Assembly (NCBI GenBank): GCA_011191975.1
Contig: DUFA01000134.1
Span: 1 to 48,712, forward strand
Direction: 5' to 3'
Origin: Dehalococcoidia bacterium
Lineage (GTDB): Bacteria; Chloroflexota; Dehalococcoidia; Dehalococcoidales; UBA2162
DNA: 48,712 nucleotides
Shown here: positions 25,030 through 33,720 of the stretch, piece by piece
How positions within the stretch are numbered: the first letter of the stretch is position 1
How the letters are laid out: the number at the start of each line of letters is the position of its first letter
The notes under the pieces: model-generated
Told to the model about the DNA's origin: nothing
Databases searched by the model: none
What the model saw: only the letters and a program-made list of their open reading frames with translations
Program-made: the position numbers and the translations under genes

Positions 25030-26472
25030 TTATTCTTTAGCGAATAATATATTTAATTCAGCAGCTTTCGTCCAATGATATCCTTCAGTTCTGTAAGTAT
25101 TGAAGTATATAACGAACTCATTTAACTCCTCACCACGTTTGTTTGCCGTAAACCTATCCGGCGCTCCGTCCAGGAAAAAAGGAAGATCATGGATTAGCAG
25201 TTCATACCATTGTGTAGTTTGAGCGCGATCATTATCCTGGTATTCATGTCGAATTATCAGGTGTTCGATTGTAGTCCCATCTTCTGAAACTTTTCCTATC
25301 ATATGCTCTGAGTGCCTGTCTTTTGACCACTCCATAGAAAAATGTGTCCCGTCCCAGATTAACTCTCCATATGAGTCCCAATCCCACAGAAAAATACCGG
25401 TTGTGAGATCTGTATAGTCGTGTTGCAACGTAAAATACAGGTCGAATTTTTTCATTTGGTGTAACTCATTAAGAAAATTTGCAGATTCCATAACTTCTAC
25501 AGGGAGATAAGTCGAAGCCAGTATATTTTCCCCCATTATTTCCGAATCGAGTACATCTACAGACACTACATATGATCCTGGCTTAATAAATAAATGGGAA
25601 ACTTCATTCGTATAAGGGATCTTTACTACGGTCCCATCTCCAAAATCCCATTCATACGCTGAAGCAGAAGGTAGTATTTTAACTTGATGAGCCTGAAACG
25701 TATATACAGTGTCGGTTTTCAACGGTCCAGATGGAGTAACAATATACAAAGCTCCCTTCACACGAACCGATGTATCTGCGATAGATATAACTGAACTATT
25801 ATCTATACCTCCATGTAACAACTCTGCAGTTACGTTATAAATTCCTTCTGTCTCATACGAGTGTGTTATGCTTTCAGGAACGTTTTCTTCAAATATCTCT
25901 ACGGTGTTATCACCAAAATGCATACGTAAACCTGTATACACAAGGCCAATCTCAGGATTGAGAATTTTAGGTTTAAACTGTATTACTCTTTCATCGATAA
26001 CTTCTGTTTCAATCTTGAAATCAATGGCTTTTACGGAAATTTCGCGTTCATCCGTGTCGAGAAGAGGAGCTCCTACGCCTAATGATTTGAACTTTTCGGA
26101 TTCATAAAGATCAGCACGGATCTTGTAAGTTCCTTCAATTTTAAAGATTTTTTCAATAGTTGTTACCCCTCCGTCTGTATATTCAGAATCCATAAATCGT
26201 TCCCTGTCAGAAACCTGTGTAAAAGTCCAGACAATTGTTTTTGTATCATCAATAATATGTTTCCTGGTATCACTCCTTGAATCAAACGTCACTTTTTCTC
26301 CAGGAAATATAATCCCATCCCGATTATGAGCGTATTCTGTAGTTAAAGAAATGGATACGTTATTTTTATCTAGTTCTTCCGGCCAAATAACATTCACTTC
26401 GTTTTGACAGGAAACTAACAACATAACCAATACCAAGAATATTGTTAAATATACAACTTTATTTGTCTTCAA
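25030..26472 (-). CDS. Lipoprotein with PKD-like domains
   Basis: About 480 residues. I place the start at a TTG (26472) with GGAGAG ahead, because it gives a clean lipoprotein signal: MKTNK, a hydrophobic stretch and LLVSC as lipobox. The mature part contains several immunoglobulin-like PKD segments (FPGEKVTFDSRSD; SASAYEWDFGDGTVVKIPY; FIKPGSYVVSVDVLD), found in surface proteins for adhesion or glycan binding. The C-terminal 120 residues match no domain I recognise and are rich in Trp and Tyr. It is exported and membrane-anchored; the function is unknown. The coding sequence is more AT-rich than the operons on either side. Confidence 0.75.
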   Translation of the reverse strand: MKTNKVVYLTIFLVLVMLLVSCQNEVNVIWPEELDKNNVSISLTTEYAHNRDGIIFPGEKVTFDSRSDTRKHIIDDTKTIVWTFTQVSDRERFMDSEYTDGGVTTIEKIFKIEGTYKIRADLYESEKFKSLGVGAPLLDTDEREISVKAIDFKIETEVIDERVIQFKPKILNPEIGLVYTGLRMHFGDNTVEIFEENVPESITHSYETEGIYNVTAELLHGGIDNSSVISIADTSVRVKGALYIVTPSGPLKTDTVYTFQAHQVKILPSASAYEWDFGDGTVVKIPYTNEVSHLFIKPGSYVVSVDVLDSEIMGENILASTYLPVEVMESANFLNELHQMKKFDLYFTLQHDYTDLTTGIFLWDWDSYGELIWDGTHFSMEWSKDRHSEHMIGKVSEDGTTIEHLIIRHEYQDNDRAQTTQWYELLIHDLPFFLDGAPDRFTANKRGEELNEFVIYFNTYRTEGYHWTKAAELNILFAKE

Positions 26473-26681
26473 AGTCTCTCCAGGAAGTGCCTGTAAGTTC
26501 AGTTTCGATAAATTAACAACCAGTGCCGACAATAATAATAAAACAATACTCAGTAAAAAGAGGTAAATTCTAAATGGTATCCAGTAAAGCGAACAAAAGT
26601 ATCAAATTGAAGCATATTGAATTGTTCTTCACAAAGTCTAACCATGACAATGATGTGAAAAAGTAAAATATATGATAAGTA

Positions 26682-26710
26682 TTGAAATGGTTCATAAACA
26701 AGCATAGAAT
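26682..26710 (+). promoter_or_regulatory. Putative promoter for the cupin gene
   Basis: TTGAAA (26682-26687), a 17-bp spacer and TAGAAT (26705-26710) lie 37 bp before the ATG at 26748. This also argues against a longer coding sequence starting at 26682. The rest of the divergent gap from 26473 shows nothing else clear. Confidence 0.5.
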
Positions 26711-26747
26711 TAATACGATTTACACTTTAGAAAGGGAGGACAAAAAA

Positions 26748-27209
26748 ATGTCAGAGACAAAATACGGCAAGTACATCATCAGTGGAATACCAGACAAAAT
26801 AAAAGAAGAGATGGCTAAAAGGCGGGAAGTCGAGGGCGAGGGCGCTGGTAAAATGCTGCTTTACACGGACGGAGATTATAATCCGGGAGTCTATTATTTC
26901 ACTACTCAGTGGGTTTACAGGCTAGATGAAAAGGGTATTCCTCCGATTACACACGACCATAGTTATGATGAATACCTCGGATTTTTTGGCAGTGATACTG
27001 ATAATCCAGAAGATTTGTGTGGAGAGGTAGAACTTTCTATCGGTGATGAAAAACACACCATTACCAAGAGTTGTGTAGTGTTTATACCAAAGGGAGTTTC
27101 ACATTGCCCGATGAAATTCAAGCGAGTAGACAAGCCTATTTTCTATTTTGCTACTACCCCTACAACTTCTTATAGTAAAGAAAACACCGAAATATATGAA
27201 AATGCATAA
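26748..27209 (+). CDS. Small cupin-like protein
   Basis: A 153-residue soluble protein. HDHSYDEYLGFFGSD and the later PKGVSHCPMKF segment place His and Glu residues as in the two metal-binding motifs of a cupin barrel (here H-x-H...E and H). The ATG at 26748 follows a strong GGGAGG; an in-frame upstream TTG is excluded by the promoter position. Cupins of this size may be isomerases, sugar-binding proteins or metal-dependent lyases; I cannot choose. It is a single-gene unit between two lipoproteins in an AT-rich stretch. Confidence 0.72.
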   Translation: MSETKYGKYIISGIPDKIKEEMAKRREVEGEGAGKMLLYTDGDYNPGVYYFTTQWVYRLDEKGIPPITHDHSYDEYLGFFGSDTDNPEDLCGEVELSIGDEKHTITKSCVVFIPKGVSHCPMKFKRVDKPIFYFATTPTTSYSKENTEIYENA

Positions 27210-27458
27210 ATATTTGTTTTAACTTTAAGAATGGCGTAAACACAATATTCGCATAGTTAGAGACTTAAAAAATTGCACTTGTTCGAGGAAGACTTTCTTT
27301 TCTGACTTCGTTCGATTCTTCTTTGATGGCAGCGGTCGACTTGAATTGTCTGATAAACGCTTGTCAGTACTCTACTTGATACTTGGTAGTTAAACATACG
27401 ATGGCTAGCAATTCTTATGTGATTTAATTACGAATACAAATATTATATCGCTTGGACA

Positions 27459-28382
27459 TTATTTAACTCGATCAACCAGTGATTGCCATTCGATAGTTAG
27501 ACCGTTATCTCGCATTACCGGAATATAGGTAGACAGAGATATGTCACTTAAGGGGTTGTCCCTGATAATAATAGTAAGGGACTGATCTTCCGCAGGAATA
27601 TAACGTGACCACAATCCCAGGTCACTTATCTCATTGGAAGACAAATCCACCCAGACCAGATTTTCAAGATTTACCAATGGTGTGATATCGGTTATTTGGT
27701 TTTCCGCTGCATCAATATGTGTCAGGTTGACCATCATTTCGATCCCAGAAAGACTGCTTATGGAGTTAGATTTCAAACCAAGTTCTTTCAGATTCACAAG
27801 TGATGACAATGATGAAATGTCCTCTATCTGATTCATTGAGAGGGAAATCTCGGTCAGCCTAGTCATTCCGGCTAGTGGTGACACATCGGAAATCTGATTA
27901 TCCCACAGATACAGTTTTGTGATGCTGGTACATCCGGCAAGTGGGGATATATCTGAAACAGGATTATTCATTAGGCTTAATACAGTAAGTTCTGCCATCG
28001 AAGATAGAGGGCTGATATCACTGATGTCGTTATTAGTTAAGAACAGTTCTTTCATCCTTAACATTCCAGTGAGGGCAGATATATCCGTAATCTTATTTTC
28101 ACTCAGGTTCAGATACTCGAGTTTCTTACAATATTCAAGGCCGGTTAAATCCTGAATGAACCAACCACGGAGATCCAGTCTGGTCAGGTTTTCAAGTTTT
28201 TCAGGATTAATAGTGGCTTCCGGCTGGCCGATAGCTTCTCTGATAAGGCGTTCAAGCGTACCATCACTGAATACCACGTCATCCTTTGTCGATGTAGGAT
28301 TACCGCCATTCACGCACCCGGTTAAAACTATCAGGATTATAACCAATGATATTAATACATATAAGAGATCTTTGAGTTTCAC
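27459..28382 (-). CDS. Leucine-rich-repeat lipoprotein (internalin-like)
   Basis: About 307 residues starting at a GTG (28382) with AAGAAGG ahead. The N-terminus is a lipoprotein signal (LKDLLY, hydrophobic core, LTGC). From about residue 60 there are roughly nine 22-residue leucine-rich repeats of the internalin/SDS22 type, recognisable by the recurring L-x-N-x-I-x-DISPL pattern. Such proteins bind other proteins at the cell surface. It is convergent with the cupin gene, with a 249-bp gap that shows no strong hairpin. No enzymatic domain is present. Confidence 0.85.
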   Translation of the reverse strand: MKLKDLLYVLISLVIILIVLTGCVNGGNPTSTKDDVVFSDGTLERLIREAIGQPEATINPEKLENLTRLDLRGWFIQDLTGLEYCKKLEYLNLSENKITDISALTGMLRMKELFLTNNDISDISPLSSMAELTVLSLMNNPVSDISPLAGCTSITKLYLWDNQISDVSPLAGMTRLTEISLSMNQIEDISSLSSLVNLKELGLKSNSISSLSGIEMMVNLTHIDAAENQITDITPLVNLENLVWVDLSSNEISDLGLWSRYIPAEDQSLTIIIRDNPLSDISLSTYIPVMRDNGLTIEWQSLVDRVK

Positions 28383-28689
28383 AATCAACCTTCTTCAGTA
28401 TTTCTCTATACTCTTCCAAATATTAATGAATTGTTGTTCATATTGATACTATGTTAATAAATAATATTGGAACTCTATCAATCGGTCAAGAAATGAAAAA
28501 ATACTCAAAAGGTATCAAGTAGCGATACGCACGATGGGGCAAATATCAGGATATCAGCATTGACCTATAAAGTTCTTAATACCTTTTACACGCAAGCTAT
28601 TAAATAATGGCACCGGATAAAGATTTAATCTATAATGAGCCCATAAAAGGTGGAGTTTTTTCACCAAGACACCCAGGGGGAGGAATAGC
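28383..28689. other. 307-bp AT-rich divergent intergenic region
   Basis: Lies between the LRR lipoprotein (minus) and the UROD-family gene (plus). A TTGACC at 28560-28565 could be a -35 box, but no good -10 follows at 16-18 bp. A short inverted repeat GTATC/GATAC lies near 28512-28528. The UROD gene has a strong GGGGGAGGA ribosome-binding site. I see no RNA gene or riboswitch fold. Confidence 0.5.
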
Positions 28690-29988
28690 ATGACTCAGAA
28701 GTATCCAGATGACATCATACGATTGAGAGAACAGATCGAGGAGAAATCCGGAAAAACTCCGGAGCAATTATATAAGGAAAGAGAAAAACGACTACAAGAC
28801 GCAATGGAACTCAAGCAGCCAGACCGTATCCCGATGCATCTTATGCTAGGCTATTTCATTGCGGATATCGGCGGTATAACGAACCAGGAAATGCATGAAA
28901 ATCCAGCCAAAGTACAGGAAATACTCGAACACTTCGCTCTTGAACACGAAGCCGATTCCATCACCGGAGCCTATTCATCCTATGCAGAACCTCATATAAT
29001 GCTTGGTGATCGCATGACAGCCTGGCCTGGTCATCAGCTTGGGCCGGACGGTCAGTTCCAGTTCGTTGAGCGTGAGTTTATGAAGGCTGAAGACTATGAC
29101 GAATTTCTTGAGGATCCTGTCGACTGGAGTATCCGGACGTATCTTCCCCGCGCATTCACTGCTCTTGAAAGCTTTTCTACATTGCCACCGCTTGGCATGA
29201 CCTTGTTTGGGTGTTATCACCTTTTCAGCGTTGCTCAGTACGCAAATCCAGCACTGATAGAAGCTTTCCAAAAAATAGCAAAAGCTGCACAGCTGACAGC
29301 AGACAGGGCAAAGCTAACTATGGAACATGGGCAGCGTATGGTGGCACTCGGATTTCCTCCGAATGTTCTTACGGGTGCTTTACTAGAAGCACCTTATGAT
29401 TTCATGTCGGATACACTGAGAGGGATGCGAGGGATAATGCTGGATATGCTTAAACGTCCGGATAAATTACTCGTTGCGCAGGAAAAAGTTACCCATTTTG
29501 AACTGAAATCCGTGTTAGCCACAGGTATGAAACAGGCGCTACTTCCCCTGCATCGCGGTTCGGACGGTTTCATGTCGCTGAACCAGTTCGAAAAGTTCTA
29601 CTGGCCCCAGTTAAAAGGACTCATGCTTCAACTGATAGATAACGGAATAAGGCCAGGCTGTTTTTACGAAGGAGTCTGGGACGAACGCCTTGAATACCTT
29701 ACCGAACTACCGAAAGGCAAGACCTTCGGTATGTTCCAGGCAAGCGATATCTTCAAGGTGAAAGAAGTCCTTGGCGATACGATGTGTATAATCGGAGGAA
29801 TGCCAAACTCATTAATACAATCTGGAACCGTTCAAGAGGTACGGGATTATACTAATAAATTATGTCAAGAGGTTGGCAAGGATGGCGGCTTCATAATGAG
29901 TACCGGCGTAGGTGAGATGTCCGGCGCCAAACCAGAACTCGTTAAAGCGTGGGTGGACGCAACGTTGGAATACGGAAGCTATTCTTAA
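28690..29988 (+). CDS. Uroporphyrinogen decarboxylase (URO-D) family protein
   Basis: A 432-residue URO-D-fold protein with an N-terminal helical extension. RLQDAMELKQPDRIPMHLM is the usual start of the barrel in the MtaA/CmuA-like branch, where members act on corrinoid-bound methyl groups. The classical zinc site of the methyltransferases (His-x-Cys with a distal Cys) is not evident; the nearest cysteines are in GCFYEG and TMCIIGG. True HemE is shorter and the gene is not with heme genes, so I do not call it hemE. No corrinoid protein is encoded next to it. The ATG follows GGGGGAGGA, so it is probably well translated. Confidence 0.8.
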   Translation: MTQKYPDDIIRLREQIEEKSGKTPEQLYKEREKRLQDAMELKQPDRIPMHLMLGYFIADIGGITNQEMHENPAKVQEILEHFALEHEADSITGAYSSYAEPHIMLGDRMTAWPGHQLGPDGQFQFVEREFMKAEDYDEFLEDPVDWSIRTYLPRAFTALESFSTLPPLGMTLFGCYHLFSVAQYANPALIEAFQKIAKAAQLTADRAKLTMEHGQRMVALGFPPNVLTGALLEAPYDFMSDTLRGMRGIMLDMLKRPDKLLVAQEKVTHFELKSVLATGMKQALLPLHRGSDGFMSLNQFEKFYWPQLKGLMLQLIDNGIRPGCFYEGVWDERLEYLTELPKGKTFGMFQASDIFKVKEVLGDTMCIIGGMPNSLIQSGTVQEVRDYTNKLCQEVGKDGGFIMSTGVGEMSGAKPELVKAWVDATLEYGSYS

Positions 29989-30015
29989 GACATATCCTGT
30001 CATCAGTTAATTTAC

Positions 30016-30042
30016 ATTCATAACAGCCTGGTTATTATGAAT
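30016..30042. terminator. Possible convergent terminator hairpin
   Basis: ATTCATAAC pairs with GTTAT..ATGAAT with a three-base bulge and a six-base loop, between the converging URO-D and O-methyltransferase genes. It is AT-rich and touches the methyltransferase stop codon. Confidence 0.3.
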
Positions 30043-31082
30043 TATTTATATCCAGTAATTAGGCTTAATCCTGACAGTCCAAGAGCGGTCTTTTTTACCT
30101 TTTTATATCCGGAATCCTTGAACCATTCTGAAATCTCTCCAAACGAATAATTCCTGCCACCAAGGCTGAGGAAATATAACAAGCTGAACATCCCGGTCAA
30201 AAAGTCAGCAGCCTTGCTGATATTGATGTTCTGAATATTATCCACAACGATAATACACCCATTATCCGGGAGTGATTGGAAAATCTTGTTTAAAAGCTGT
30301 AGATTTTCTTCAGGTGTATGCTCATGAATTACATTACAGAGTAACGCTGCATCATAGCCGGTACCAATATCATCGATCACATAATCGCCCTGGACGAACC
30401 GTATCTGTTTTTCAACCTGTGCATTATTGATATTTTTCAACGCAATCGGCTTGGCATATGGAGAATCATATATCGTAACCTGTAAATCCCTATATTTTTT
30501 ACACAGGGCAATACTGTACAATGCATGTCCTCCACCGATATCTATTAGATTCCGGCAGTTTTTCGCCAGTTTCAGCTTTTTTACCAGGTCAGGTATAAAA
30601 AGCGCCGCTAAGGTCATCATAAACTTCTGGTAAAGGGACGCTGTTTCAGGACTCTCCCCTAACCACTGGTAAAACTCAATATACGGTCCACCTTTGAGTA
30701 TGGATTCATAAAGGTGCGGCCACAACTCTTTCATCACCGGATAATAGTACTCGAAGCCAATATTCATATTAATGGTAGACGCGGCAGTCATCCACTTTTG
30801 TGTCATCCTGGTATTGCAGTATGTATTCTTTTTCTTCTTCACGTATCCGAGAGATTCCAGGACATCCAGTAATACTTCAATCCCCGTTTCACTTGCATGT
30901 ACCTGGTCTGCCAGTTCGTCAACTGTTAGTGGTTTTTGATCCAAGGTTTCAAATATACCGAGTTTTACCGCAGCATTTATCGAATAAAAAGAAGCACTGC
31001 CGAAGAAATCGAGTATTGGGGCTGGGACTATATTCGTTTTCATCAGCAGTAAGTTTTCGAGTGGATTCAACGATATCGGCAC
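30042..31082 (-). CDS. Class I SAM-dependent O-methyltransferase (dimerisation domain type)
   Basis: About 346 residues. The N-terminal winged-helix dimerisation domain (residues about 15-90, LGIFETLDQKPLTVDELAD) is followed by a Rossmann domain with SAM motif I LIDIGGGHALYS and the NVIHEHTPEE segment that holds the catalytic His in plant-type and acetylserotonin-type O-methyltransferases. I take the GTG at 31082, preceded by GGAGG at the right distance; a GTG at 31094 directly abuts the xthA stop and lacks one. The substrate is probably a small hydroxylated compound and is unknown. It is last in a minus-strand group. Confidence 0.85.
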   Translation of the reverse strand: MPISLNPLENLLLMKTNIVPAPILDFFGSASFYSINAAVKLGIFETLDQKPLTVDELADQVHASETGIEVLLDVLESLGYVKKKKNTYCNTRMTQKWMTAASTINMNIGFEYYYPVMKELWPHLYESILKGGPYIEFYQWLGESPETASLYQKFMMTLAALFIPDLVKKLKLAKNCRNLIDIGGGHALYSIALCKKYRDLQVTIYDSPYAKPIALKNINNAQVEKQIRFVQGDYVIDDIGTGYDAALLCNVIHEHTPEENLQLLNKIFQSLPDNGCIIVVDNIQNINISKAADFLTGMFSLLYFLSLGGRNYSFGEISEWFKDSGYKKVKKTALGLSGLSLITGYK

Positions 31083-31094
31083 ATTGTCCTCCAC

Positions 31095-31871
31095 TTAAGG
31101 TATTTGTAAAGTAATCCCTATCGGACAATGATCAGATCCCAAGATGTCCGGCATTATGAATGCATTGGTAAGATAGGGTACCAGATTCTCCGAAATGAAA
31201 AAGTAGTCAATCCTCCAGCCAATGTTCCTCTCTCTCGCTCTGCTCTTTACGTCCCACCACGTATACTGCTCGGGTTCCTCGTTAAAATGGCGAAATGTAT
31301 CGATAAAACCATTCGCAACGAACCTGTCCATCCATTCCCTCTCAACAGGTAAAAATCCAGATACCTTCTCGTTAGCTTTCGGATGAGCCAGGTCTATTTC
31401 CTTATGGGCTGTATTCACATCACCACAAACAACCAGTTTTTCATTACTGGCTATCAACGGTCTGACATGTTCCAGGAAAGCTTCGTAAAACTCCATTTTG
31501 TAGTTTAGTCGTTCTTCATCTTTTTTCCCGTTCGGAAAATACACGTTCATTAAGGAGAATTCTTCGTATTTTGTTATTACTATTCTTCCTTCAGAGTCTA
31601 CTTTCAAGGTATTCAGGTCGTATTCAACGCTGACGGGTTCATTTTTCGTGAAGGTAGCGACACCGCTGTAACCCTTTCTTTCCGGGTAGTTCCAATAGGT
31701 GTAATATCCTTGCGGTTCGAGTAAATCCTTACTAAGTTGTTCCGGCCGCGCCTTCGTTTCCTGAACGCAGAGAATATCCGGTGATTCTTTACACAACCAG
31801 TCCAGAAGACCATACTTTTGTGCCGCACGGATTCCGTTAACATTCCAGGATAATATCTTCGTTTCTTTCAT
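31095..31871 (-). CDS. xth: Exodeoxyribonuclease III (AP endonuclease)
   Basis: A 258-residue enzyme of the ExoIII/APE1 family in base-excision repair. It has ILSWNVNGIRAA at the N-terminus, CVQETKA with the metal-binding Glu, VYFPNG, CGDVNTAHKEIDL (Asp/Asn of the active site), WWDVKSRARERNIGWRIDYF and the final LGSDHCPI with the catalytic Asp-His. Length is normal (about 255). The next gene follows immediately after its stop codon. It acts on abasic sites in DNA in the cytoplasm. Confidence 0.95.
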   Translation of the reverse strand: MKETKILSWNVNGIRAAQKYGLLDWLCKESPDILCVQETKARPEQLSKDLLEPQGYYTYWNYPERKGYSGVATFTKNEPVSVEYDLNTLKVDSEGRIVITKYEEFSLMNVYFPNGKKDEERLNYKMEFYEAFLEHVRPLIASNEKLVVCGDVNTAHKEIDLAHPKANEKVSGFLPVEREWMDRFVANGFIDTFRHFNEEPEQYTWWDVKSRARERNIGWRIDYFFISENLVPYLTNAFIMPDILGSDHCPIGITLQIP

Positions 31872-31904
31872 TATCTACCACAGATAAATACTGAAAATCG
31901 TTGA

Positions 31905-32723
31905 TTACTCAACGATTACCGTGGGATTTTCGACATAAGGATTGGTTCTCAGGGCGAGAGAAAAGAGGTATGGATATTGAACTTTCAGGTGAAGAAGGTA
32001 ATCCAGCCACTGCCGTGTAAGCAGACCGTAGACCCGTTTAATATCATTGGTAAGATGCAGCAGGTCACTTTCCGGCAACATGTCGAAATCATCGCGGTAC
32101 ATAAGTTCATCTCTTAAATGCACCGTTGCCCAAAGTAGTTCCGTAAAAGCCTCATGTTCTATCAGGTCCGGATTCTCAAGCTGCCTTAGTAGTAAATCAC
32201 TCTTTTCTCTCAAATAACTTGATAGAGCATCAAAGTTAATTGATTCAGGTGTTATCCCTGCTTCATGCTTGGCCAGTTTGTTCTTTAACACATAAAATTC
32301 CGGTGCTTCCATATCGCCTTTTAAAGAACAGTCGTCACGAATGTTGTCAATATTTCTATCGAATCCAACAAACAACTGTAGAAGTTTATTTCCTACTTCG
32401 GTGAAAAACACGCCTATTATCATGTTCAATCGTTGCTTTCGCAGTCGTTCCCTGCCACGCTGGATCAACATCTGAGTAACATTAGACACGATCGTTAAAA
32501 AGGTTCCTATTCCGAAAATTATAATTACTATCCCGAACATCTTGCTTGCTGTAGCGGTCGGATGCAGATCTCCATATCCGACTGTAGAAATCGTCACTAT
32601 GGTTAAATATACAGCGTCAATAAACGAAAGATCTTCCAGCAGCATAAATCCGATACTGCCGATAAGGATAACCAGGATAGGCAGTAGAAACAATATATAG
32701 GAACTCATTATCTTATTTTTCAT
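31905..32723 (-). CDS. Two-TM potassium channel protein with long cytoplasmic domain
   Basis: A 272-residue membrane protein. Residues about 8-30 and 60-85 are transmembrane helices flanking a pore loop with the K+ selectivity filter TVGYGD. After them comes about 185 residues of soluble, helix-rich sequence without an RCK/TrkA-N Rossmann motif, so gating is not by the usual nucleotide- or Ca-binding domain. The C-terminal part matches no domain I know. It sits between xthA and an ATPase gene on the minus strand, with short gaps, so it is probably in the same transcript. Confidence 0.87.
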   Translation of the reverse strand: MKNKIMSSYILFLLPILVILIGSIGFMLLEDLSFIDAVYLTIVTISTVGYGDLHPTATASKMFGIVIIIFGIGTFLTIVSNVTQMLIQRGRERLRKQRLNMIIGVFFTEVGNKLLQLFVGFDRNIDNIRDDCSLKGDMEAPEFYVLKNKLAKHEAGITPESINFDALSSYLREKSDLLLRQLENPDLIEHEAFTELLWATVHLRDELMYRDDFDMLPESDLLHLTNDIKRVYGLLTRQWLDYLLHLKVQYPYLFSLALRTNPYVENPTVIVE

Positions 32724-32781
32724 AATCTTGATCCGGCGTTATTTGAGTATAACATAACAAGAAATTCTTCCAGTGCACATA

Positions 32782-33591
32782 TCATGAATTACGCCCATTA
32801 TAGAACTCATGTACCGATTCCTTTACTTCCCGATGAGATATCCTCATGTCGATCATCAACTGCTCCAGATATTTTTCTCGAACGGTAATCTCTTTCTCCA
32901 TATCGGGAATATCTACGTTGTATTTTTCAGAGAATAGTCTCCTGAGTTGGACGGAGTTCGTAATTTTCAGATTTTCCTCCCCCTCTTCACGGAGAGCAAC
33001 AACTCCGAGCGATATTGTTTCTTCATCTCCAGGGAGAAGTAATCCAACCGATTCTACCCGTCTTAGAGGTTCGGATCTGTAATCTTTATCCCAGATGACA
33101 TTAATATTGATTACAGCGTCGATATGGGATATAAGCGGCAGGGACAGACCAAGATATTTATGAAACAAATACACTACTTCCTGTGGCGTCCTGGCATGCA
33201 TCGTCCCACCCATGGAATATCCTTCTTTGAGAAGAGTGAACGCTGTTATTGCCGTTTGACCCCATACGTAATTCATGTAAACATTAAACTCTTCGGCAAC
33301 CAAGTAAGTTTCTGAAGGAACAGCTGTTTTCACAAAGCTGAAATCATGATAATCACCGTAAAGGTAGACCCGTTTCATATTCGGAGGTAAAAGGTCCAGG
33401 AGAGCATTTAACATGGTCGTCTTACCAGCAAAGTTCGGACCAGCCCCAACAATTATCGAAGAACGCTGTTCCATCATCAGCCACAAAATGGCCGCTAAGT
33501 GCAGATCAAGAGTACCTGTATTTACCAATTCCAGAATTGAAAACGGTTCGGGCGGTTCGAAAAACCTGGAGAATCTATGAAAATTATACAT
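32782..33591 (-). CDS. VirB11/CpaF-like secretion ATPase homologue, short form
   Basis: A 269-residue P-loop ATPase with Walker A GPNFAGKTT, a hydrophobic Walker B region YLVAEEF and the TMHARTP box similar to the His box of type II/IV secretion ATPases. LDLHLAAILWLMMEQRSSIIV before the P-loop is also typical of CpaF/VirB11. It lacks the N-terminal domain that usually contacts the secretion machinery, and no pilin or secretion genes are nearby. It is divergent from a large VWA protein, so the two may function together. The P-loop variant NFA in place of TGS is unusual. Confidence 0.7.
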   Translation of the reverse strand: MYNFHRFSRFFEPPEPFSILELVNTGTLDLHLAAILWLMMEQRSSIIVGAGPNFAGKTTMLNALLDLLPPNMKRVYLYGDYHDFSFVKTAVPSETYLVAEEFNVYMNYVWGQTAITAFTLLKEGYSMGGTMHARTPQEVVYLFHKYLGLSLPLISHIDAVININVIWDKDYRSEPLRRVESVGLLLPGDEETISLGVVALREEGEENLKITNSVQLRRLFSEKYNVDIPDMEKEITVREKYLEQLMIDMRISHREVKESVHEFYNGRNS

Positions 33592-33600
33592 CTCACTTCC

Positions 33601-33629
33601 ATAATACGGCTTACACAGGTTTTTGTTAA
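33601..33629 (-). promoter_or_regulatory. Possible promoter for the ATPase-channel-xth group
   Basis: On the minus strand TTAACA (33629-33624) and TATTAT (33606-33601) are exactly 17 bp apart. The -10 box is only about 10 bp from the ATG at 33591, so transcription from here would be nearly leaderless; this lowers confidence. Confidence 0.35.
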
Positions 33630-33672
33630 GTATGCAGCAGTAGATATAAGAAAATACCTGTAGTATTACACC

Positions 33673-33701
33673 TTACGAATAAAATGTTAGAATTATAGTA
33701 T
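33673..33701 (+). promoter_or_regulatory. Possible promoter for the VWA gene
   Basis: TTACGA (33673-33678), 17 bp, then TAGTAT (33696-33701), 19 bp before the ATG at 33721. Both boxes match consensus at only four positions. Confidence 0.33.
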
Positions 33702-33720
33702 ATCGAGTCGGTGGATTGTT

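Noticed and set aside
27210-27458. Possible RNA gene or small gene in the convergent gap after the cupin
   Set aside because: I found no open frame with a ribosome-binding site and no stable stem-loop or tRNA-like fold.
28690-29988. hemE (uroporphyrinogen decarboxylase)
   Set aside because: Longer than HemE, not near heme genes, and closer in its start to methyltransferase-type URO-D proteins.
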